9,365 bases of DNA from NCBI GenBank assembly GCA_017437705.1, contig JAFRYJ010000270.1:1-9365 (forward strand), read 5' to 3'. How positions within the stretch are numbered: the stretch's first letter is position 1; each line of letters opens with the position of its first letter. Below, piece after piece: positions 6,556-9,365 of this stretch. Position numbers and translations under genes: made by a program. The stretch comes from Lachnospiraceae bacterium. Its GTDB lineage: Bacteria > Bacillota_A > Clostridia > Lachnospirales > Lachnospiraceae. The notes beneath the pieces are model-generated. The model did no database searches and was not told the DNA's origin. It saw nothing but the letters and a program-made list of their open reading frames with translations.

Positions 6556-8811
6556 ATGAAAAAAATATCACTCCTGCTTTCGGCAGTGATCATCGCGGCG
6601 TCAGTGATAACGGCTCCCGCCGCGGTATATGCTGAGGAAAACACGGAAGAGACCGTTGTTGAAACGCCTGCTCCTGATGAAGAGGATGAAGTGCCGGAGG
6701 AGGATCCGGAATTTGCCGGAGAAACTGACGTGATCTCGGAGGACGAGGATCAGGGAGAAACGGATCCTGCCGATGCCGCGGAGGAAGACGCGGAAGCAGA
6801 TCCTTCTGATGAAGATGCTGATGTCCCGGCCGGGGATGATGCCGGGGAGGCTGAAGACCCGGAACCTGCGGCAGATCCGGAGATCCCGGAAGGATCCGAA
6901 GCTGAAGACATTCCCGAAGCTACCGATGAGGCAGATGCACCGGAGGAGACAGAAGCCATAACGGAAGAGCCCGATATCGTTATCGCAGAAGAACCTGAAG
7001 ACGGGGGCATCATCACTGTTATAGGGGAAGACGTTACCGCCGAAGAGCCTGCCCTTGAAACGGTGAAGGAGGAGAGCAAGGCATCTGCCGAAGAGGAAGT
7101 TACAGCGACGGAAACAGAGGAAGAAGAGCCGGACGGCTGCGAGATATTCGTGGAGAGATGCTATAAGGTGATCCTCGGCAGAAATCCTTCGAAGAGCGAG
7201 CTCACCAAAAAAGCCGACAGGCTGAGGAACGGCACGGAGACGGCAACCTCAATCCTGAGAGGCTTCTTCCACAGCTCGGAATTTTCAAATAAAAACATTA
7301 AGGATGCCGATTATATAAAGCGGCTCTACAAGGCTGCCCTCAACCGCGAAGCCGATGCTACGGGTATTGCAAACCGTACGCAGGAGCTTGAATACGGCTT
7401 TACAAGGGACTATGTACTTAAAAAGATCACCGGATCATCGGAATTCAAAAACAAATGCAGTGCGCTTGGAATCGAGCCGGGAACATTAAAGCTCACGGAC
7501 ACCCTTGACCTGAACCCGAAGACTGCGATCTACGTTTACAATCTTTACAAGACCATACTGGGCAGAAAGCCAGACAGGGCCAGTCAGGTAAAAAAGACGG
7601 CCCAGGCTGCGTCAGACGGAGTTAAAGCCATAATACCCGGTTTCTTCCGCAGTTCGGAATATACAAACAAGAAGAAGAGCGATACGGATTTTATTAAAGA
7701 TGCATATAAGGCATGCCTTAACCGGAATGCCGATTCCACCGGAATTAAGAACCGCACGGCCGATATCGACAAGGGCATGTCCCGGATGTATGTATTAAAG
7801 GTGATCCTCAACTCATCGGAGTTTTCAAAAAAAGCCAAAGCTGCAGGCGTGAAGGAGGGGACATTCCCTTCAGGCGTTCTTCAGTTCAGCGATTCATACG
7901 CAGGACTTACCGAATATGTGGTCAAGACCTACAGGGGCGGACTTAACAGAAAGCCCAACGCATCGGAGATCAATAAAAGGGTGCAGTACCTTCTGGACGA
8001 AGATCTTTACGCAGTCGATTATCTTCACAGCATCGCATTCTCATCGGAGTTCGGTAGGAAGCACGAGACGAACGAAGAGATAGTTACCGGCATGTATGAG
8101 CTTCTGCTTCTGCGCAAGCCTTCATCATCTGAGATCGAATCTGCTTCGGAAAGGCTTGAGGAGTCCGGGAAGGAGAATCTGTTCGAGCACATAATCGGGA
8201 GCACCGAATGCGAGAACAAGCTGGACAAGTACGGTCTCACCGCCGATGAGGGCTTTTCCAGGAGATATCTTATAAGATACCTTAAATCCATGGAGGATTC
8301 GGATTATTATCTGGGGACTCCGTACACAGGCACCTGGGGACCCAACTCCATGTATTCTACTGTTCCCCACGGTGAGCGCTGGGCCAACGGTTACGAAGCG
8401 CTTAACTGTTCCGGATTCGTCGCTTCCGTAATGAAGAACTGCGGCGTCAACCTGAACAAGATAATCAGCGTTACCGGACTGCCGATCGCAAATGCATATT
8501 CCTGGGTAAGATATGCAAAGGCTGTATGTCCTCAGGCGGTTTATTCATATGTGGACAAAGCCACCATGCTGGCAGCGGACAGGGCGGATAATACTGTAAT
8601 AGAGAAATGTGACATCCTCTTTATGGATCCCAAGGAATGGGGAGAGGGCGCCGACTGCCACGTGGGCATCTACTACGGCAGCTCACCGGGCGAAGACCGT
8701 TTCTGGCATCAGCCCCATTCCGGAAACTGCATATCGGCCATAAGGCTTCCCTGGCCGGATTGTACCATGTATGTTATAAAAACCGACATATGGGCCAAAT
8801 ATGTAAGATAA
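6556..8811 (+). CDS. Secreted surface protein: acidic spacer, six DUF4214-type repeats, NlpC/P60-like cysteine peptidase
   Basis: 751 residues. Residues 1-26 form a classic signal peptide (MKK, hydrophobic core, cleavage after VYA). Residues 27 to about 203 are a low-complexity spacer dominated by Glu, Asp, Ala and Pro. Residues about 198-552 hold six repeats of the DUF4214 type, each with a YKxxLxR-like first helix and ending SSEF or a variant. Residues about 580-751 resemble an NlpC/P60 peptidase: NCSGFV with Cys618, CHVGIYYG with His702, and FWHQPH with His718 as likely third residue. Such domains usually cut peptidoglycan stem peptides; the substrate here is inferred. There is no LPxTG, C-terminal membrane segment or SLH domain, so wall attachment would rely on the repeats or on charge. 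GAGGTG (6545-6550) is the ribosome binding site. A terminator-like hairpin follows, so it is probably transcribed alone. Confidence 0.88.
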   Translation: MKKISLLLSAVIIAASVITAPAAVYAEENTEETVVETPAPDEEDEVPEEDPEFAGETDVISEDEDQGETDPADAAEEDAEADPSDEDADVPAGDDAGEAEDPEPAADPEIPEGSEAEDIPEATDEADAPEETEAITEEPDIVIAEEPEDGGIITVIGEDVTAEEPALETVKEESKASAEEEVTATETEEEEPDGCEIFVERCYKVILGRNPSKSELTKKADRLRNGTETATSILRGFFHSSEFSNKNIKDADYIKRLYKAALNREADATGIANRTQELEYGFTRDYVLKKITGSSEFKNKCSALGIEPGTLKLTDTLDLNPKTAIYVYNLYKTILGRKPDRASQVKKTAQAASDGVKAIIPGFFRSSEYTNKKKSDTDFIKDAYKACLNRNADSTGIKNRTADIDKGMSRMYVLKVILNSSEFSKKAKAAGVKEGTFPSGVLQFSDSYAGLTEYVVKTYRGGLNRKPNASEINKRVQYLLDEDLYAVDYLHSIAFSSEFGRKHETNEEIVTGMYELLLLRKPSSSEIESASERLEESGKENLFEHIIGSTECENKLDKYGLTADEGFSRRYLIRYLKSMEDSDYYLGTPYTGTWGPNSMYSTVPHGERWANGYEALNCSGFVASVMKNCGVNLNKIISVTGLPIANAYSWVRYAKAVCPQAVYSYVDKATMLAADRADNTVIEKCDILFMDPKEWGEGADCHVGIYYGSSPGEDRFWHQPHSGNCISAIRLPWPDCTMYVIKTDIWAKYVR
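7147..8211 (+). repeat. Three tandem double repeats (six DUF4214-type units) within the surface protein
   Basis: Units end at SSEF (residues 240-243), SSEF (294-297), SSEY (366-369), SSEF (420-423), SSEF (496-499) and STEC (549-552). Odd units recur every 126-130 residues and even units every 126-129, so the true period is a two-unit block. Blocks 1 and 2 are clearly alike (ILGRxP, then LNRxAD.TGI.NRT, then YVLK.I..SSEF); block 3 is more diverged and its last unit has lost the Phe and gained a Cys. DUF4214 units occur in bacterial surface proteins; their function is not established. Confidence 0.8.
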
Positions 8812-8817
8812 GTGCGG

Positions 8818-8849
8818 AGCACTGCCTCAGGGCAGTGCTTCAGCTTTTT
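8818..8849 (+). terminator. Probable terminator after the surface-protein gene
   Basis: A perfect 9-bp stem AGCACTGCC (8818-8826) / GGCAGTGCT (8831-8839) with a TCAG loop begins 6 nt after the stop codon. Five T (8845-8849) follow after a 5-nt spacer TCAGC, so the T tract is displaced compared with an ideal intrinsic terminator. Confidence 0.7.
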
Positions 8850-8864
8850 CAGCAATGATAAAAG

Positions 8865-8917
8865 GCCCTTATAAGGGCACCTGCGTCGTCATATTTCCTT
8901 GTGCATCAGGTGCTTTT
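8865..8917 (+). repeat. Overlapping palindrome and hairpin, second terminator-like structure
   Basis: GCCCTTATAAGGGC (8865-8878) is a perfect 14-bp palindrome. Its last two bases also start GCACCTG (8877-8883), which is complementary to CAGGTGC (8907-8913) across a 23-nt loop and is followed by TTTT (8914-8917). The two foldings compete for 8877-8878. The second could be a weak terminator, but its large loop makes this uncertain. Confidence 0.45.
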
Positions 8918-8927
8918 GTAATATAAT
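8899..8927 (+). promoter_or_regulatory. Candidate promoter upstream of phoH
   Basis: TTGTGC (8899-8904) and a perfect TATAAT (8922-8927) are 17 bp apart. The -35 keeps only TTG and there is no correctly placed extended TG. Transcription would start near 8934, leaving a leader of about 200 nt before phoH. The -10 overlaps by one base the left arm of the inverted repeat at 8927-9015. Confidence 0.5.
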
Positions 8928-9015
8928 TTATCTCAGCCGAGATAAGCCCCCGCCCTGTTTGGAAGTGGGGGTTAATAAGCTTTCTTAGCCGGGGTCCTAT
9001 CTAGGCTGAGATAAA
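8927..9015 (+). repeat. 89-bp block bounded by 12-bp perfect inverted repeats; possible regulatory RNA or MITE-like element
   Basis: TTTATCTCAGCC (8927-8938) is perfectly complementary to GGCTGAGATAAA (9004-9015) across 65 nt. The left arm can instead fold locally: TTATCTC (8928-8934) with GAGATAA (8939-8945), loop AGCC. Inside lies a second stem, CCCCCGC (8947-8953) with GTGGGGG (8965-8971), one G-T wobble, then a small TAAG/CTTA hairpin (8976-8979/8984-8987). I do not recognise it as a known RNA family. If the bounding arms are taken as 11 bp, AAT flanks both sides (8925-8927 and 9015-9017), which could be a target duplication or chance. Confidence 0.5.
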
Positions 9016-9105
9016 ATGCTCCGCATTTAATGCACACGCGCGCACAGTCGTAATTGTTGCCTTCGGCAACTGCGCGCGGCGCGCAAGAATCGCGAGCGAT
9101 TCTTG
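9014..9105 (+). repeat. String of three compact hairpins upstream of phoH
   Basis: AAATGC/GCATTT (9014-9019/9023-9028) has a 3-nt loop. CGCGCGCA/TGCGCGCG (9037-9044/9071-9078) encloses a second stem GTTGCC/GGCAAC (9056-9061/9065-9070) plus an 11-nt one-sided bulge. CAAGAATCG/CGATTCTTG (9084-9092/9097-9105) has a CGAG loop. All arms are perfect. None is followed by T on either strand, so they are not intrinsic terminators. The GC-rich alternating tract around 9037-9083 stands out from the AT-rich flank. The arrangement resembles REP-like intergenic repeats. Confidence 0.55.
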
Positions 9106-9124
9106 AAAAAGGATCACTATGTAA
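9106..9124 (+). other. Possible AUG-UAA start-stop element before phoH
   Basis: AAAAAGGA (9106-9113) lies 5 nt before ATG 9119, and the next codon is TAA, followed by another TAA. It is in frame with, and 21 nt upstream of, the phoH ATG. Ribosome loading here would be unproductive and could affect phoH initiation. It may equally be chance. Confidence 0.25.
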
Positions 9125-9139
9125 TAAAGGGACTTTTGA

Positions 9140-9365
9140 ATGGCAGTTACAGAGACATTGATAGAAATCCCTGCGGAATCCCAGTCGGAGATATTCGGCA
9201 GGTACGATCAGTATATAAAAAAGATAGAAAAGACGCTTCATGTAACGGTTATCTCCAGAGATTCCGCCATTAAGCTGGTGGGAGAACTGGGGCTTGTCAA
9301 AAAGGCTGCAGCGGTTCTGAAAGATCTGTATGAGCTGTCCAGAAAGAATGAAGTTACGGAGCAAA
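9140..9365 (+). CDS. phoH: PhoH-family protein, N-terminal part
   Basis: The frame runs from ATG 9140 off the window end, giving 75 complete codons. The residues IEIPAESQSEIFGRYDQYIKKIEK, here split as IEIPAES and FGRYDQYIKKIEK, then VTVISRDSAIKLVGE and AAAVLKDLYELSRK, match the N-terminal KH-like region of clostridial PhoH proteins as I know them. The P-loop ATPase domain that defines the family would follow outside the window, so assignment rests on this leading region only. PhoH is a cytoplasmic nucleotide-binding protein linked to RNA metabolism and usually precedes ybeY (rRNA maturation endonuclease) in Firmicutes. Start choice: in-frame stops at 9122, 9125 and 9137 rule out an upstream start, and AAAGGGA (9126-9132) is 7 nt upstream, a moderate site. 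A structured region of about 200 nt precedes it. Confidence 0.85.
   Translation, partial: MAVTETLIEIPAESQSEIFGRYDQYIKKIEKTLHVTVISRDSAIKLVGELGLVKKAAAVLKDLYELSRKNEVTEQ

Noticed and set aside
8855..8926. 23-codon small frame starting ATG 8855
   Set aside because: No ribosome binding site precedes it and it runs through the palindrome and hairpin; no support for translation.
8946..8960. Cobalamin riboswitch resemblance (GCCCCCGC followed by CTGT)
   Set aside because: The other conserved elements (GGTG region, GCCACTG, B12 box) are missing, and the C run is explained by pairing with GTGGGGG.
8990..9016. TPP riboswitch resemblance (CGGGGTCC, then GGCTGAGAT)
   Set aside because: The second half of the THI element (the CTGATCTGG segment and following AATGCCAGCG) is absent downstream, GGCTGAGATAAA is explained by the inverted repeat, and phoH is not a thiamine gene.
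9084..9110. Terminator at the CAAGAATCG/CGATTCTTG hairpin
   Set aside because: On the + strand it is followed by A, not T; on the - strand the T run comes before the stem, not after it.
8972..9364. 130-codon open frame on the - strand
   Set aside because: It runs antisense through phoH and the hairpin block, and its sequence simply reflects those repeats.

Overview
The window looks like a chromosomal segment of a low-GC-lineage Gram-positive anaerobe (Firmicutes/Bacillota, class Clostridia), most plausibly Lachnospiraceae. Reasons: it carries a RecU-type Holliday junction resolvase (a Firmicutes/Mollicutes family); the RecU and AlaRS sequences have a clostridial flavour; Shine-Dalgarno sequences are strong; promoters are clean SigA-type; and there is a secreted DUF4214 plus NlpC/P60-like protein of a kind common in gut and rumen Lachnospiraceae. 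The family-level placement rests on recalled sequence resemblance, not a search. All genes read on the + strand.

Layout. Positions 1-2061: the 3' end of a YgiQ-family radical SAM gene, a RluA/RluC-family pseudouridine synthase broken by one in-frame TAA, and recU. The three are packed with a 1-nt gap and a 28-nt overlap, so they look co-transcribed. Positions 2062-6103: alaS, with its own extended -10 promoter and a GTG start, followed after 20 nt by a membrane-anchored CapA-like protein, probably in the same transcript. Positions 6104-6426: a monocistronic rpsU unit (promoter, about 60-nt foldable leader, 58-codon gene with a TTG start, strong terminator). Positions 6427-8849: a 751-residue secreted surface protein (signal peptide, acidic spacer, six DUF4214-type repeats, NlpC/P60-like cysteine peptidase domain) with a terminator-like hairpin after it. 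Positions 8850-9139: a gene-free stretch dense in inverted repeats, with a possible promoter. Positions 9140-9365: the 5' end of a phoH-family gene, cut by the window edge.

Functionally this is mostly translation and nucleic-acid housekeeping (tRNA-Ala charging, ribosomal protein bS21, rRNA modification, recombination, PhoH), plus two cell-envelope proteins. From general knowledge, rpsU and phoH-ybeY are often near neighbours in Firmicutes; here the envelope protein sits between them, which looks like a lineage-specific insertion. I see no defence system, CRISPR array, tRNA, rRNA, phage or IS element. The points most worth a second look are the nonsense-interrupted pseudouridine synthase, the rpsU leader whose fold would bury its ribosome binding site, and the inverted-repeat-rich block upstream of phoH, where two pairings are mutually exclusive.
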